Shown here piece after piece: positions 29,183-38,636 of a stretch of 64,000 nucleotides of DNA. A program made the translations under genes and the position numbers. The stretch is from assembly GCF_010646885.2 (NCBI RefSeq), contig NZ_CP050700.1, positions 1,152,001-1,216,000 on the forward strand. The letters are read 5' to 3'. This stretch comes from Desulfopila sp. IMCC35008 (lineage in GTDB: Bacteria; Desulfobacterota; Desulfobulbia; Desulfobulbales; Desulfocapsaceae). Below the pieces are notes generated by a model that saw only the letters and a program-made list of their open reading frames with translations, searched no databases and was not told where the DNA came from. Every line of letters begins with the position of its first letter. Positions within the stretch are counted from its first letter, which is position 1.

Positions 29183-31170
29183 TGAAATATTCCCAGAAAT
29201 TTCCGAACGAATACCGGCATGCTTTTTACACTGTAGTGTTGAGCAGTCTACCTCATCTGCCTAACATTTCGTTTCCTGCGGTAATCATATGTTTTTCTCT
29301 ATGGGCATATATCTTTGTTTCATTTTACAGAGTGATGCCAACGCCGGGCTTGCGTATTCGATCAGTGACCGGTTTGTTCCTCTTTTTGGTTTCTGCCGGA
29401 ACGCATGAAGGGGTCACTGTTGAGGCTTTTGTATCGTTGCTGATTTTCATGATAACAATGAAAATATTCGAAATCCGAAGTGTGCGAGATGCAGTAATTG
29501 CTGTCATCCTCTGTTATTTCACGATAGTCAGCGGGATGTTCTTTAACGATTCAATTTTTGCAACAGCCTATATTTTATTTACTCTCATTTTTAACACAAC
29601 CACTCTTGCCCATATTCAGTTCCCGTCTCTTTCTTTTGGCAAGTCCTGGAAGATGGCTTTAACTGTCTCGGCAGCAGCGTTCCCAATAATGATCATTCTC
29701 TTCCTGACCTTTCCACGCATTCAGACAGGTTTCATCGGCCGGGTGCCAATCAAAAGCGGCTATACAGGGTTTACAACGGAGCTGCGTTTAGGGGGAATTG
29801 CAGAACTTGCCGAGAACCGTCAAATAGCCTTCAGGGCGGTGTTTGATGGGGTGAGAACACCACACCCCAGTCAACTTTATTGGCGCAGTATAGTATTCTG
29901 GGATTTTGATGGAACAGTCTGGCAACGTGGAAGGAGGTCGCATTTCACACCGCCAGGTTATGAGGTCGCTGATGAAAAATATGATTACACCATTACGTTA
30001 GAAGCTCACAGTAAACGATGGCTACCGGTGCTGGATCTGCCGATCATTGTGCAGGGTCATTCCAGATGGCTTCGTCATGACTACACAATCTATCAATATC
30101 TTCCGGTGAGTAGCCGGATCAGTTATTCTGTAACCTCAAGTATGGGTGCTCGTCCTAATCAAATACCCGGTCAACGGGAAATGGCATTGAGATTACCGGG
30201 AGTAAGTAATCCCCGGGCCCGTGCTCTAGCTAAGAGCTGGCAATCGGTTTCACCGCAGACCGTTGTTCAAAATGCACTCGACTATTTCGAGAACAATTCA
30301 TTTGAATATACTTTTTCACCCGGCTTTCTGACTGAAAAAGAAGCAGAACACCCTATAGATGCTTTTCTTTTTGCTACTCGGAAGGGGTATTGTGAACATT
30401 ATGCCGCTTCTTTTGCATTTTTGATGCGGGCTGCCGGAGTGCCAGCACGTCTGGTTGGTGGTTATCTTGGAGGACAGGTCAATCCATACGGTGACTATCT
30501 TGTTGTGAGGCAATCTGATGCGCATGTTTGGGTGGAGGTGCAAATCGATGACTCAGGGTGGCAGCGAGTTGATCCCACAACGGTCGCTGACCCAAATAGA
30601 TTTATGGGCACGAATTCCACTGGGTCTGGGAAAGATGAGACCTCCTGGTTATCCGAACTTGGTTTGCCAGCTTTGCTGGAACAGTTTAAGAAAGTGACCT
30701 ATTTTTGGGATATGGCCAACAGCAATTGGAATACCTGGGTAATGCAATATTCGGCAGCTGATCAAAACAGGTTTTTCTCCTGGCTACAGTTTGACTTTCA
30801 AGAGATGAAAAAGTCCTGGGGAATCATTCTCTTTGTACTTGTTCTTGCTGGTGCAACTATTCTGCTTGTCATTACTCTTGTACGTAACCAACCGGCAACG
30901 GATCCTGTAGCGACTTTTTGGTTGTTATTTCGCAGGAGACTCGAAGAATTGGGGATTCCCAATATCCCAGCACAAGGCCCCCTGACACTGCTTAAAAAAC
31001 TGGAATCTGAAAGAAAATGGCTATACAAGGATACCAGGCATATTTTTCTCATGTATGTCGCTTTACGTTACAAGGGGGAAGAAACAAATGAAGGGGTACA
31101 GAAGTTTACAACTGCAGTGAAGGAATTTGTCAAAAAGTCATATCATGTCGAAATGAAACAGATCTCTTAA
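29182..31170 (+). CDS. TgpA-like transglutaminase membrane protein
   Basis: 662 residues. The N-terminal 190 residues contain about six membrane helices (DUF3488 type). A periplasmic transglutaminase-like domain follows, with catalytic Cys in RKGYCEHYAASFAFLMR, His in SDAHVWVEV and Asp in RVDPTTVADPNR. A further membrane helix (GIILFVLVLAGATILLVITL) and a cytoplasmic DUF4129-like tail close the protein. It is translationally coupled to the DUF58 gene. The substrate is not known. Confidence 0.9.
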   Translation: MKYSQKFPNEYRHAFYTVVLSSLPHLPNISFPAVIICFSLWAYIFVSFYRVMPTPGLRIRSVTGLFLFLVSAGTHEGVTVEAFVSLLIFMITMKIFEIRSVRDAVIAVILCYFTIVSGMFFNDSIFATAYILFTLIFNTTTLAHIQFPSLSFGKSWKMALTVSAAAFPIMIILFLTFPRIQTGFIGRVPIKSGYTGFTTELRLGGIAELAENRQIAFRAVFDGVRTPHPSQLYWRSIVFWDFDGTVWQRGRRSHFTPPGYEVADEKYDYTITLEAHSKRWLPVLDLPIIVQGHSRWLRHDYTIYQYLPVSSRISYSVTSSMGARPNQIPGQREMALRLPGVSNPRARALAKSWQSVSPQTVVQNALDYFENNSFEYTFSPGFLTEKEAEHPIDAFLFATRKGYCEHYAASFAFLMRAAGVPARLVGGYLGGQVNPYGDYLVVRQSDAHVWVEVQIDDSGWQRVDPTTVADPNRFMGTNSTGSGKDETSWLSELGLPALLEQFKKVTYFWDMANSNWNTWVMQYSAADQNRFFSWLQFDFQEMKKSWGIILFVLVLAGATILLVITLVRNQPATDPVATFWLLFRRRLEELGIPNIPAQGPLTLLKKLESERKWLYKDTRHIFLMYVALRYKGEETNEGVQKFTTAVKEFVKKSYHVEMKQIS

Positions 31171-31717
31171 TATTCTTGTTTTCTATCAGGAGGGGTTGCA
31201 AAGAACCACTCATTGAAAGGTGTGACAAGAAAGAAGCAAAAAGTATGCGGTATCTGCCGTAAGCTTATGTATAACTACTGTTCGGGGTGAGAAGAGTTTG
31301 ACTTTTATACAGTTTACTCCGTGTATAGCGTGCAGTGTGTCTCGGGAAACTTCTCCGGGAGGGTAATGTTACTGGTTACGGGAAAGTTCGTGAACTACAT
31401 TTTGAGCACCTTGTCAGCTGCTATTTCTTCTGCGCAATATCTTTTGGTTGCCCGTTTGACGCTTTCTTTCCCGTTATAGTAACTGCCCTTTCAAGTAGAC
31501 TCAAACACCTCCTTAAAGAAGAACATTTCGGCTCTACCAGACCGAATTCCTCATCAGTTCACAGCGGTGCCGGATTTGAAAATTATGCGAATTGGGTTGA
31601 GTTCAATGGAAGCCATTAAGCACGTGTCAGTAGGTGCTGCATGCATATTGATCCACTAGTCATGAGATTTTTGAGGGAGTGGTTTTGCTCAGAGTAGCTA
31701 AACTACTCATCTTTTTT
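31171..31717. other. intergenic region, about 550 bp
   Basis: No convincing gene. A 94-codon frame at 31335-31619 shows no domain and probably is chance. No strong hairpin is seen right after tgpA. Confidence 0.5.
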
Positions 31718-32101
31718 TTATTGAGCCAGAAATTCACTATATTGCTTATCTTCATTCATAATATGTTCTGTCCACCATTTTCTCAGAAAGGTATAAGTAT
31801 CCATTATTGCTTCATCATTATTGATTAGAAGGTCTTGAAGTTTTTCCCTATATACTTGGTGCTGATCTCTGTGCTCGGAAAGGGCCGGATACTTATGGGT
31901 TTCCAATAGACTCTCTTCTTCCCTGAAATGTTCCTCTGCATATATTTTCATTTCTTCCAGAATCTCAGCTATCATGGTACTCGACTCTTCCTGACGTATC
32001 ATGTTGTATAGCTTGTTAATGAGTTCAATTATAAGTTTATGTTGTAGGTCCATTGACTCAATACCGATATTGTATGATTCTCTCCATTTTATTATCTCCA
32101 T
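31718..32101 (-). CDS. bacteriohemerythrin
   Basis: A 127-residue oxygen-binding di-iron protein. All seven family ligands are in place: His21, His58, Glu62, His77, His81, His113 and Asp118, within the blocks DLQHKLIIELIN, EEHFREEESLL, EHRDQHQVY and WWTEHIMNEDK. Cytosolic and single domain. In anaerobes it is usually linked to oxygen sensing, transport or detoxification. Confidence 0.94.
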   Translation of the reverse strand: MEIIKWRESYNIGIESMDLQHKLIIELINKLYNMIRQEESSTMIAEILEEMKIYAEEHFREEESLLETHKYPALSEHRDQHQVYREKLQDLLINNDEAIMDTYTFLRKWWTEHIMNEDKQYSEFLAQ

Positions 32102-32229
32102 GAAAAAACTCCTATTGATTATACATTTTGAAATTAATGGATATTTCAGACGGATTGGAAGTGAAAGCGGGCGAAAAATATTGGCTCGACTTCACGCCGT
32201 TTGGTAGTGATATCCATGGTGGTTCTGTA

Positions 32230-33189
32230 TTATAGTGTTATAACAATTTTTCCTTTGAAACAGCCACTGCCAAAATATCGAAATGCTTCAGCAGTTTCTT
32301 CTAATTGATAGCATTTGTCGATTATAGGGTTGAGTTTACCAGCTTCAAAGAGATCAGTTATATATTGTAAATCCTTGTTTGGTTTATAGCCAACAATGTT
32401 CATTTTATACTTTCTGCTTATCTTGCCTAAAATCGCTATTTGTAAAATCCGAGAAGTATTGCCGCCAACAGTTACATATACTCCATTTGGATATAACACG
32501 CGTTGATAATCAAAAATGGACCGAGTAGTTTTGACATCAAAAATTAGATCATACTGTTGTCCATTTCTTGTAAAATTTTCTTTTGTGTAATCGATGACAT
32601 TGTCCGCGCCGAGTTTGAGCATCATCTCTAACTTCTCTGTGCTGTCCACACATGTCAATTCAACATCGAATAGTTTTGCTATCTGGATAGCTAAAGTACC
32701 AGTGCTGCCACACCCACCATTAATCAATACCTTCTGACCGGATTTAATCTGACCAATATCAATAAGGCCCTGAACAGCAAGATTTCCTCCATGAGACAGG
32801 CATGCTGCCTGCTCAAATGTCATACGAGAAGGTTTAAGAAATAGATCTTTTTCACGAGCACAAACATACTCTGAAAATGCACCCCAACCATTCTCTGACA
32901 GGTCGCCAAACACTTCATCTCCTGCTTGGAAGTGTTTTACATTCTGGCCAATAGCTTCGACTTTACCTGCTATATCACATCCATGCAGTCGGGTACTTTT
33001 CGGTTTGAAAAGACCGCTGAACAAACGGTACTCAAATGGTTTGCCTGTCAACATGTCCCAGTCCCATGAATTTATAGAAACTGCATGGCTTTTTACCAGA
33101 ACTTCATCATCGTCTGGGATTGGCCTATCTATGTTTTCCATTGTCAAAACATCAGGGCTGCCATATTGGCGATAAGTGATTGCTTTCAT
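32230..33189 (-). CDS. medium-chain NAD(P)-dependent oxidoreductase (quinone oxidoreductase-like)
   Basis: 319 residues of the MDR superfamily. The N-terminal GroES-like domain shows VKSHAVSINSWDWDMLTGK and LHGCDIAGKVEAIGQNV. The nucleotide-binding motif is NGGCGSTGTLAIQIAK and the C-terminus ends FKGKIVITL. It lacks the zinc-binding cysteines of alcohol dehydrogenases, so it fits the zinc-free quinone-oxidoreductase branch. The substrate is unknown. Confidence 0.85.
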   Translation of the reverse strand: MKAITYRQYGSPDVLTMENIDRPIPDDDEVLVKSHAVSINSWDWDMLTGKPFEYRLFSGLFKPKSTRLHGCDIAGKVEAIGQNVKHFQAGDEVFGDLSENGWGAFSEYVCAREKDLFLKPSRMTFEQAACLSHGGNLAVQGLIDIGQIKSGQKVLINGGCGSTGTLAIQIAKLFDVELTCVDSTEKLEMMLKLGADNVIDYTKENFTRNGQQYDLIFDVKTTRSIFDYQRVLYPNGVYVTVGGNTSRILQIAILGKISRKYKMNIVGYKPNKDLQYITDLFEAGKLNPIIDKCYQLEETAEAFRYFGSGCFKGKIVITL

Positions 33190-33359
33190 ATGGATTCTTG
33201 CAAGGTGGGTTCTCTTCTTAAATCAAGGATCAGTGAATTCAGCAATACGAGTAAGGATAGCGCAATACGGGCAGGGCGCTTCATGATGCTTCCTTCATAC
33301 TGGTTATTACATTCCTCTCTTTATTGAAGGTGATTATGTGGGTGTTAGAACAACAAACA

Positions 33360-33720
33360 GCATTTGTTTAAGTCAAGGTAACACTATGTGAGAAATCTTC
33401 AAGAATGACACATAATATTTGGCCTGCAGTGAATCCCTGCTCATTTGCTGTGTGACTCTTTTTGATGGTTTGATAAGACGGGCATAGGAAGAACAATCTT
33501 GGGCTCGGGGAAAGCTTTTAATGTCGTGTACCTCATTAAGGATGCCCAGCGCCAGGAATTGTCCGACACCCGTAATCGACCGCAGGAGATAGAGGGGATG
33601 GCAGTCATGTTGGCGTGCGGTCTTTTCCAGATGCCACTCAAGTTTACGCATGACCTGGTTGAGGGCTTGAATCATCTCGAGGTTCACCTCAACGCTTTTT
33701 CGTACCACAGGGTCTAAAAT
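33360..33720 (-). pseudogene. IS1111-type (IS110 family) transposase remnant
   Basis: A fragment of the same transposase as at 48719-49765: it keeps RKSVEVNLEMIQALN, RKLEWHLEKTARQH and LLRSITGVGQFLALGIL, then degenerates with an internal deletion (KRVTQQMSRDSLQAKYYVS joins regions that are apart in the intact copy). Both ends of the element are lost. It lies outside the island. Confidence 0.85.
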
Positions 33721-33739
33721 GAGATAGTCTCTATTTCTC

Positions 33740-34240
33740 CTGAAACAAGGTTATCATTTTTCTTTTTCTCAAGCGCTTGGACCTGGGCCTCGGTCAAGAT
33801 CATTTTTCCTGAGCCAGACGCATCTCACTCCGCAGGGAGAGATGAATACACCACGTTTTCTTGGTTCGTTACTGGCTCGGAACTGCCCGTGAGCAGGTTG
33901 CTCAACAGCGTAAGCAACGACGACAATTTCCGTCATCTCATCAACCCTGTTTTTGACATCAGGTTTTCTCTTGCTCTTGTCGATCAGGGCATCAACACCA
34001 CCTTCTTCAACTGCATCTTTATAGCGGTAAAAGTGTCTCTGGAGAGGCCCATAATTTTACAGGCTCGTGAGACGTTGTACAATTCCTCGGTAAGATTGAG
34101 TAATCCTACCTTGTGTTTTACGATACGTTCGTTACCATGAAGTATGAGGGATACCTCTTTTGTTTTGATGGTTGGTTCGCACCTTTATCAAAACTGGTAC
34201 CCCTCACTTGTATAAGTGAAGTGTCAGATCAAATCGGGAC
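33740..34240 (-). pseudogene. IS481-like transposase remnant (N-terminal part)
   Basis: Read on the minus strand from about 34133, the sequence gives ERIVKHKVGLLNLTEELYNV, then SRACKIMGLSRDTF, a one-base slip, then YRYKDAVEEGGVDALIDKSK and later FISPCGVRCVWLRKNDL, the helix-turn-helix front of IS481-type transposases. The catalytic integrase core is absent. TGTCAGATCAAATCGGGAC near 34220 looks like an IS481-type terminal repeat. Confidence 0.75.
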
Positions 34241-34423
34241 TATCTCAATTAACGTGTAATGAGCTGTTCAACTATAGCGGCGAGATTAAGATTGAATCCA
34301 GTGTTCCCTCACTGTGATCCGAATGTAACATTCTTTCCATAACCTTTTGTGTTCTAGAGACTTGAAATCTTATAATAATCAAAAGTGTGATAAAAAAGGA
34401 TCAGCATGCCCAAGGAGCAAAAG

Positions 34424-35299
34424 ATGAAAAAAATATTCAGAGGCCACAATTTTCCAATAATGGTTCTCTTGATAATAGGATTCAGTATAATTTTTTATTC
34501 CTGTTCCCAGGAACCCGAATCTACACTTTCACGTATAAAGAAAGAAGGGGTACTTCGAGTTGGTTTTGCGAATGATATCCCTTATGGTTATAAAACAGCA
34601 GAGGGTAAGCTTACCGGGGAAGCTCCTGAAATAACAAAAAAAATCCTTTCTGAAATGGGGGTGCACAAAATAGAGGGAGTGTTTACCGAGTTTGGCTCCC
34701 TGATTTCCGGCCTTAAAGCTGGTCGTTTTGACATGATTGCTGCCGGTATGTTTATCCTGCCAAAAAGATGTAAAGAGATTTCATTTTCTGAGCCCACCTA
34801 CAGCGTAGGGCAAGCTTTTTTGGTAAGAGCCGGGAACCCTAAAAAGCTTTATAGTTATGAAGATGTGGCAAAAAATCCAAAGGCCATTCTCTGCGTTATG
34901 AAAGGTGCTGCTGAAATGGGATATGCACAGGCAATTGGCGTTCCTGAGTCACGTATTTTGGAAGTTCCAGATTCTTCATCGGGTTTGGATGCGGTCAGGG
35001 GCGGTCATGCAGATGCTCTGGCTCTTACAAGTCTGAGCATTCAGAGGATAATCGATAGCTCAAACGACTCAACTGTCGAAAGAGCTCAACCGTTCAAAGA
35101 CCCCTTAATTAATGGTAAGGTTGTAAGAGGATACGGTGCATTTGGGTTTAGAAAAGAGGATCGAAAACTCCTTTATGAATTCAATAATCATTTAAAAAAA
35201 TTTATCGGAACAAAGGAACATCATGATCTTGTGAAACCATTCGGTTTCACTGAATTCCCAAATAATATTACAGCAGCAGACCTATGTATGGAGCAATGA
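34424..35299 (+). CDS. family 3 extracellular solute-binding lipoprotein
   Basis: A periplasmic binding protein of the amino-acid type (PBP-II fold). From the ATG at 34424 (AAGGAGC upstream) there is a signal peptide with Cys27 in the lipobox-like IIFYSC, followed by LSRIKKEGVLRVGFANDIPYG, the classic start of family 3 proteins, and later GSLISGLKAGRFDMIAAGMF. It resembles ectoine or hydroxyectoine binding proteins, but no ABC permease or ATPase is nearby. The next gene, 57 bp on, is a membrane sensor, so this protein may feed a sensory system rather than a transporter. Confidence 0.85.
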   Translation: MKKIFRGHNFPIMVLLIIGFSIIFYSCSQEPESTLSRIKKEGVLRVGFANDIPYGYKTAEGKLTGEAPEITKKILSEMGVHKIEGVFTEFGSLISGLKAGRFDMIAAGMFILPKRCKEISFSEPTYSVGQAFLVRAGNPKKLYSYEDVAKNPKAILCVMKGAAEMGYAQAIGVPESRILEVPDSSSGLDAVRGGHADALALTSLSIQRIIDSSNDSTVERAQPFKDPLINGKVVRGYGAFGFRKEDRKLLYEFNNHLKKFIGTKEHHDLVKPFGFTEFPNNITAADLCMEQ

Positions 35300-35356
35300 C
35301 TTATATGGTCATGCAACGAACGGTATTCGAATTATCTGAGTTTTTAGGGAAATAAT

Positions 35357-36724
35357 ATGAACGAAGCACGATACAAAAAAGCTATATTTAGTATTGAGCC
35401 ATCCATTCTTATTGTTTTTATTATGGGGATTGTTTTCTTGGCCCTCATCATTTTTGGTAATTGGCAGTGGCGAAATGAGATAACTAAGAATGTACCCGTT
35501 TATGACAATCTTATGCAGATCAAGACCTCTACTACAAAAGGGCAACTACTGCTTGAAAGGATGCTCGCAGGAGACAAATCGATTCGCATTGAGAATATTT
35601 GGCCATATTATGACCAATCCATTCTCTCTGTCCAAGATATCATCAATGGCAGGAGTACAATTAGTAATTTTCCTGGTATTCCCCTTAAAGACAATCAAAT
35701 GTTGAACCATTTGAAACAGCTGGAAACAATCCAGAGTCTGATTCAAAAGCTTGCCTTTTCTCAATGGAAGGACCAAGAATCTCATGGGATAAAGGAACAA
35801 CTTATGCAACGATCTCTCTTTTATCAAATGGAAAGCAAAATTGATGAGATTGGTTATCATGCCCTGACCAATTTAAGTCAAATGATGGACAACCAAAGGA
35901 AAATTCATTCCGTTATTTTGATGTTATGGGCACTGATACTTTCTGTTGTAAGCATTAGTCTTTTTATTCTTGGGAAAAGACGTAAAACAGCAGAGATGGC
36001 TCTGCAAGAAGCTTATGATAAAATGGAGCAGCGTGTCAGAAACCGTACATATGAGCTAAAAAAATCTAATGATAAATTATCTCTTGAAATAGATGAACGT
36101 CAGCACGCCGAAAAGTTATTGCTTCAGAGCGAAAGCAAACTGAGGTCCACCCTTGATGCGACACCCTTTCCAGTAGCCGTTGTTGATTTAAAAAATGACA
36201 AAATATTTTACTGGAGCATTAGCGCCCTTGATCTTTTCGGACATACGGCTTCCACTGCATCGGAATGGTATCAGGTTGCATACCCGGACCCCGAGTACAG
36301 ACAAGATGTGATTGATAGATGGACACATTTCCTGGAAATAGCCAAAGATTCAGAACATCCTGTAAACACCGGTGAATATCGGGTTACATGCAAAGACGGC
36401 AATGTGAAGATTTGTGAACTCTATTTCTTTTTTCTTCCAGATAGCCTTATCGTAACATTCAACGATATTACCGTGCAAAAGAAGACCGAACAACAAAAAG
36501 ACAAATTGATTTCGGATCTTCAAGTGGCAATGCAACAAGTAAAACAGTTAAGCGGTTTGCTGCCTATTTGTTCGTATTGTAAAAAAATCAGGGATGACAA
36601 AGGATACTGGAATCAAATTGAGGAATACCTCCATGAACATTCTGAGGCTGAGTTCAGCCACAGTATTTGCCAGGTATGTGCCGAAAAATATTATCCAGAT
36701 ATGGACTTATATGAGGATAAGTAG
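35357..36724 (+). CDS. membrane PAS sensor protein with cysteine-rich C-terminal tail
   Basis: 455 residues. One membrane helix lies at 14-36 (ILIVFIMGIVFLALIIFG), then a periplasmic helical domain of about 150 residues, a second helix near 190-207, a coiled coil (MEQRVRNRTYELKKSNDKLS), a PAS domain (ESKLRSTLDATPFPVAVVDL), another coiled coil and a tail with LPICSYCKKIRDDKGYW...CQVCAEKYY. No histidine-kinase or GGDEF domain follows, so the output is unknown; the tail has two CxxC pairs that could bind metal. It probably partners with the solute-binding lipoprotein upstream. It is the last chromosomal gene before the island. Confidence 0.8.
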   Translation: MNEARYKKAIFSIEPSILIVFIMGIVFLALIIFGNWQWRNEITKNVPVYDNLMQIKTSTTKGQLLLERMLAGDKSIRIENIWPYYDQSILSVQDIINGRSTISNFPGIPLKDNQMLNHLKQLETIQSLIQKLAFSQWKDQESHGIKEQLMQRSLFYQMESKIDEIGYHALTNLSQMMDNQRKIHSVILMLWALILSVVSISLFILGKRRKTAEMALQEAYDKMEQRVRNRTYELKKSNDKLSLEIDERQHAEKLLLQSESKLRSTLDATPFPVAVVDLKNDKIFYWSISALDLFGHTASTASEWYQVAYPDPEYRQDVIDRWTHFLEIAKDSEHPVNTGEYRVTCKDGNVKICELYFFFLPDSLIVTFNDITVQKKTEQQKDKLISDLQVAMQQVKQLSGLLPICSYCKKIRDDKGYWNQIEEYLHEHSEAEFSHSICQVCAEKYYPDMDLYEDK

Positions 36725-36762
36725 AAGTTGAAAAAATCGTTAGAAAGTTCACTTGAAACAAA

Positions 36763-36796
36763 AAAGGAGTTAAAGCTGTTAAGCTATAACCCCTTG
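36763..36796 (-). terminator. terminator-like hairpin at the island edge
   Basis: GTTA-AGCT and AGCT-TAAC halves pair with single mismatched bases between them. On the minus strand the hairpin is followed by TCCTTTTTTG, so it would stop leftward transcription coming out of the island. Confidence 0.45.
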
Positions 36797-36802
36797 CAAT
36801 TG

Positions 36803-36834
36803 CTGGTCGGGATGAGAAGATTTGAACTTCCGAC
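36803..36834 (+). repeat. attL: direct repeat of the tRNA-Pro 3' end
   Basis: 32 bp identical to 61924-61955. It begins CTGGTCGGGATGAGAAG and covers the acceptor and T-arm portion of tRNA-Pro. It marks the left island junction. Confidence 0.9.
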
Positions 36835-37043
36835 TGGTCAGTAAATACGTGGTATGTAGCGTGGCGTGGGTCGGGACACATCCGGGACACCATGTACGAG
36901 TAAATCATCGGTTCATACGGTGCATTGATTTGTTGTGTGATGTAGCTTGACCTGACTCCCTGTTTTTCGCTATCACTACTATTTGAAATAACTACCTGTT
37001 TACTGGTTAGATAAATCTACACTCCTACCCTGTTTCGACATCT
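36835..37043. other. island left flank, no gene
   Basis: About 200 bp between the left repeat and intI. It contains the near-repeat GGGTCGGGACACATCCGGGACACC, but no reading frame or structured site that can be named. Confidence 0.4.
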
Positions 37044-38036
37044 TCATTTTGCTGTAAAAAGATCATCTAACGGGCTACTCACACCTTGGCCACCCTGCTG
37101 CAGTACGTGGGTGTAAATCATAGTTGTGGAAACATCATTGTGGCCGAGTAAGGCCTGGATGGTTCGAATGTCAGTTCCTCGCTCGAGCAAGTGAGTAGCA
37201 AAACTATGGCGAAATGTGTGAGCACTGACCTTTTTATCTAACCCCGTCTTTTTTACCGCCGATTTTATTGCCTTGTTCACAACACTGGCATCAATATGAT
37301 GACGTCGCTTTTTGCCGCTTCGAGGATCAACGGATATATTGCGAGATGGAAAAACATACTGCCAACCAAACTCACTGGCCGCTTTTGGATATTTTCTAGC
37401 AAGTGCGTTTGGTAAGTAGACCTCGCCAAAACCGACTTTGATGTCTTGTTCATGGATTAATCGCACATGGTTGAGATGTTCTCGCAAAACTGGCTCAATA
37501 ACTTTGGGAAACGTTGTCACGCGATCTTTGTTTCCTTTGCCTGATCGTACAGTTATTTGGCAATATTCAAAGTCAATGGCATTTACCCTTAGACGGATGA
37601 CCTCGCTAATCCTGAGGCCGCTCCCGTACAAAATCTGTGTTGCCAGACGGCCGACACCATGCATTAATCCAATGGTATTTGCAACCTCGTTCCTACTAAG
37701 GACAACCGGTACATTAAGTTTTTTAGGTGCTCGAACTCCATCGATGAGACCATCGAGCTCTGTCTTAAGCACTTTCTTATAAAGAAAAACGAGAGCATTC
37801 ATTGCCTGGTTTTGAGTAGCAGGAGCAACATGACGTTCTAATGCTAAATACGAAAGATACGACTCAATCTTCTGTTCACTGTTGATAAAGAGTTCTTCAC
37901 GTCCCTTCATGTTATGAAAAAGTATGAATTTCTTGATCCAGTCACAGTAAGAACGCTCCGTGTGAATAGAATAATGCTTTATTCGCAATATCTCCCGGAC
38001 TTCTTCAAGTATTTTTTTCTTTTTTCTGTTGGACAT
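37044..38036 (-). CDS. intI: integron integrase IntI
   Basis: A 330-residue tyrosine recombinase that catalyses attI x attC cassette insertion and excision. The catalytic residues are Arg142 (GSGLRISEV), His273 and Arg276 (HTFRHSFA), His299 (LLGHN) and Tyr308. The extra patch that separates IntI from XerC/D is present at about 215-248 ([20 protein letters not shown]...KKRRHH); in other IntI proteins it binds the extrahelical bases of folded attC. The gene is transcribed away from the array, with attI just upstream of its start, as in classical integrons. It appears intact. Confidence 0.94.
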   Translation of the reverse strand: MSNRKKKKILEEVREILRIKHYSIHTERSYCDWIKKFILFHNMKGREELFINSEQKIESYLSYLALERHVAPATQNQAMNALVFLYKKVLKTELDGLIDGVRAPKKLNVPVVLSRNEVANTIGLMHGVGRLATQILYGSGLRISEVIRLRVNAIDFEYCQITVRSGKGNKDRVTTFPKVIEPVLREHLNHVRLIHEQDIKVGFGEVYLPNALARKYPKAASEFGWQYVFPSRNISVDPRSGKKRRHHIDASVVNKAIKSAVKKTGLDKKVSAHTFRHSFATHLLERGTDIRTIQALLGHNDVSTTMIYTHVLQQGGQGVSSPLDDLFTAK

Positions 38037-38065
38037 AGGGGACTTATGGTAAGATTCATCTAATT

Positions 38066-38093
38066 TTGAAACTGATATTATGCAAGATACACT
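38066..38093 (+). promoter_or_regulatory. candidate cassette promoter Pc
   Basis: TTGAAA at 38066-38071 and TACACT at 38088-38093 with a 16-bp spacer point into the array from between intI and attI. This is the place where a cassette promoter is expected. It is sequence inference only. Confidence 0.35.
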
Positions 38094-38101
38094 GTACCTA
38101 A

Positions 38102-38157
38102 AATCAGGTCAATATCAACTTATCAGGGCAAATAGACCTGATAATAAATGGTTATTT
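38102..38157 (+). other. candidate attI recombination site
   Basis: The site next to intI where cassettes enter. It contains an inverted repeat ATCAGGTC (38103-38110) and GACCTGAT (38135-38142), and the core GTTATTT at 38151-38157. The core is the exact complement of the R'' box AAATAAC of the first attC (39340-39346). This shows that the first cassette begins at 38152 and fixes the attI boundary. Confidence 0.65.
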
Positions 38158-38195
38158 GTAAAAAATGATTCATACATAGATAGGAGATCAAAATT

Positions 38196-38579
38196 ATGAC
38201 CAATATACTTCAAACCGGAAAAGATTACGATCTGGACCAATTGGATAAAATTTTTAATTTTGATTACAAAAAGCCTTCAGGAATTAAAGCTACAAAAAAA
38301 GGATACTTGGTACTATTTAGCAATGATACATCCAATCCATACATTGATGAATTTATGGGGGAGGTTGTATTATATGAAGGCCAAAATACAGGGTCAGAAG
38401 TCCAAAAACTTATATATGGCAATAAAGACCTTTATGACGCTTACAAAAATAGAAATAAAAAAATATTACTTTTCAAAAATTACAAATTTGACGGTGAATA
38501 TTTCATATACAAAGAGCCCTACTTAAAAGAAAATGGGAAATGGACTTTTCCTCTCGCTAAAGGTTGTTTGGTTCTTTAA
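38196..38579 (+). CDS. SRA-like protein, first gene of a two-gene cassette
   Basis: 127 residues, AT-rich, with an AGGAG ribosome binding site. The core GYLVLFSNDTSN...GEVVLYEGQNTG and the end FDGEYFIYKEPYLKENGKW match in pattern the SRA (YDG) fold of the next gene (SVILMSVRENSP, TVLIYEGHDV, GYFHLVDSWQQ). It therefore looks like a stand-alone SRA-like reader, a fold that recognises modified bases. There is no attC between it and the HNH gene, only an isolated GTTAGCC at 38614, and the cassette ends match across both genes. Role as a partner of the nuclease is inferred. Confidence 0.6.
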   Translation: MTNILQTGKDYDLDQLDKIFNFDYKKPSGIKATKKGYLVLFSNDTSNPYIDEFMGEVVLYEGQNTGSEVQKLIYGNKDLYDAYKNRNKKILLFKNYKFDGEYFIYKEPYLKENGKWTFPLAKGCLVL

Positions 38580-38636
38580 TTACTCGTTGAATATCCTCAC
38601 GTATTTACAATGTGTTAGCCTAATAAGGAAAAGAAA

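Noticed and set aside
31335..31619. 94-codon frame after tgpA
   Set aside because: Low-complexity chance frame with no family character and no initiation signal.
38613..38621. GTTAGCC between the SRA-like and HNH genes as an attC
   Set aside because: No R'' partner and no hairpin arms. The cassette start and the R'' after the HNH gene match each other, so the two genes form one cassette.
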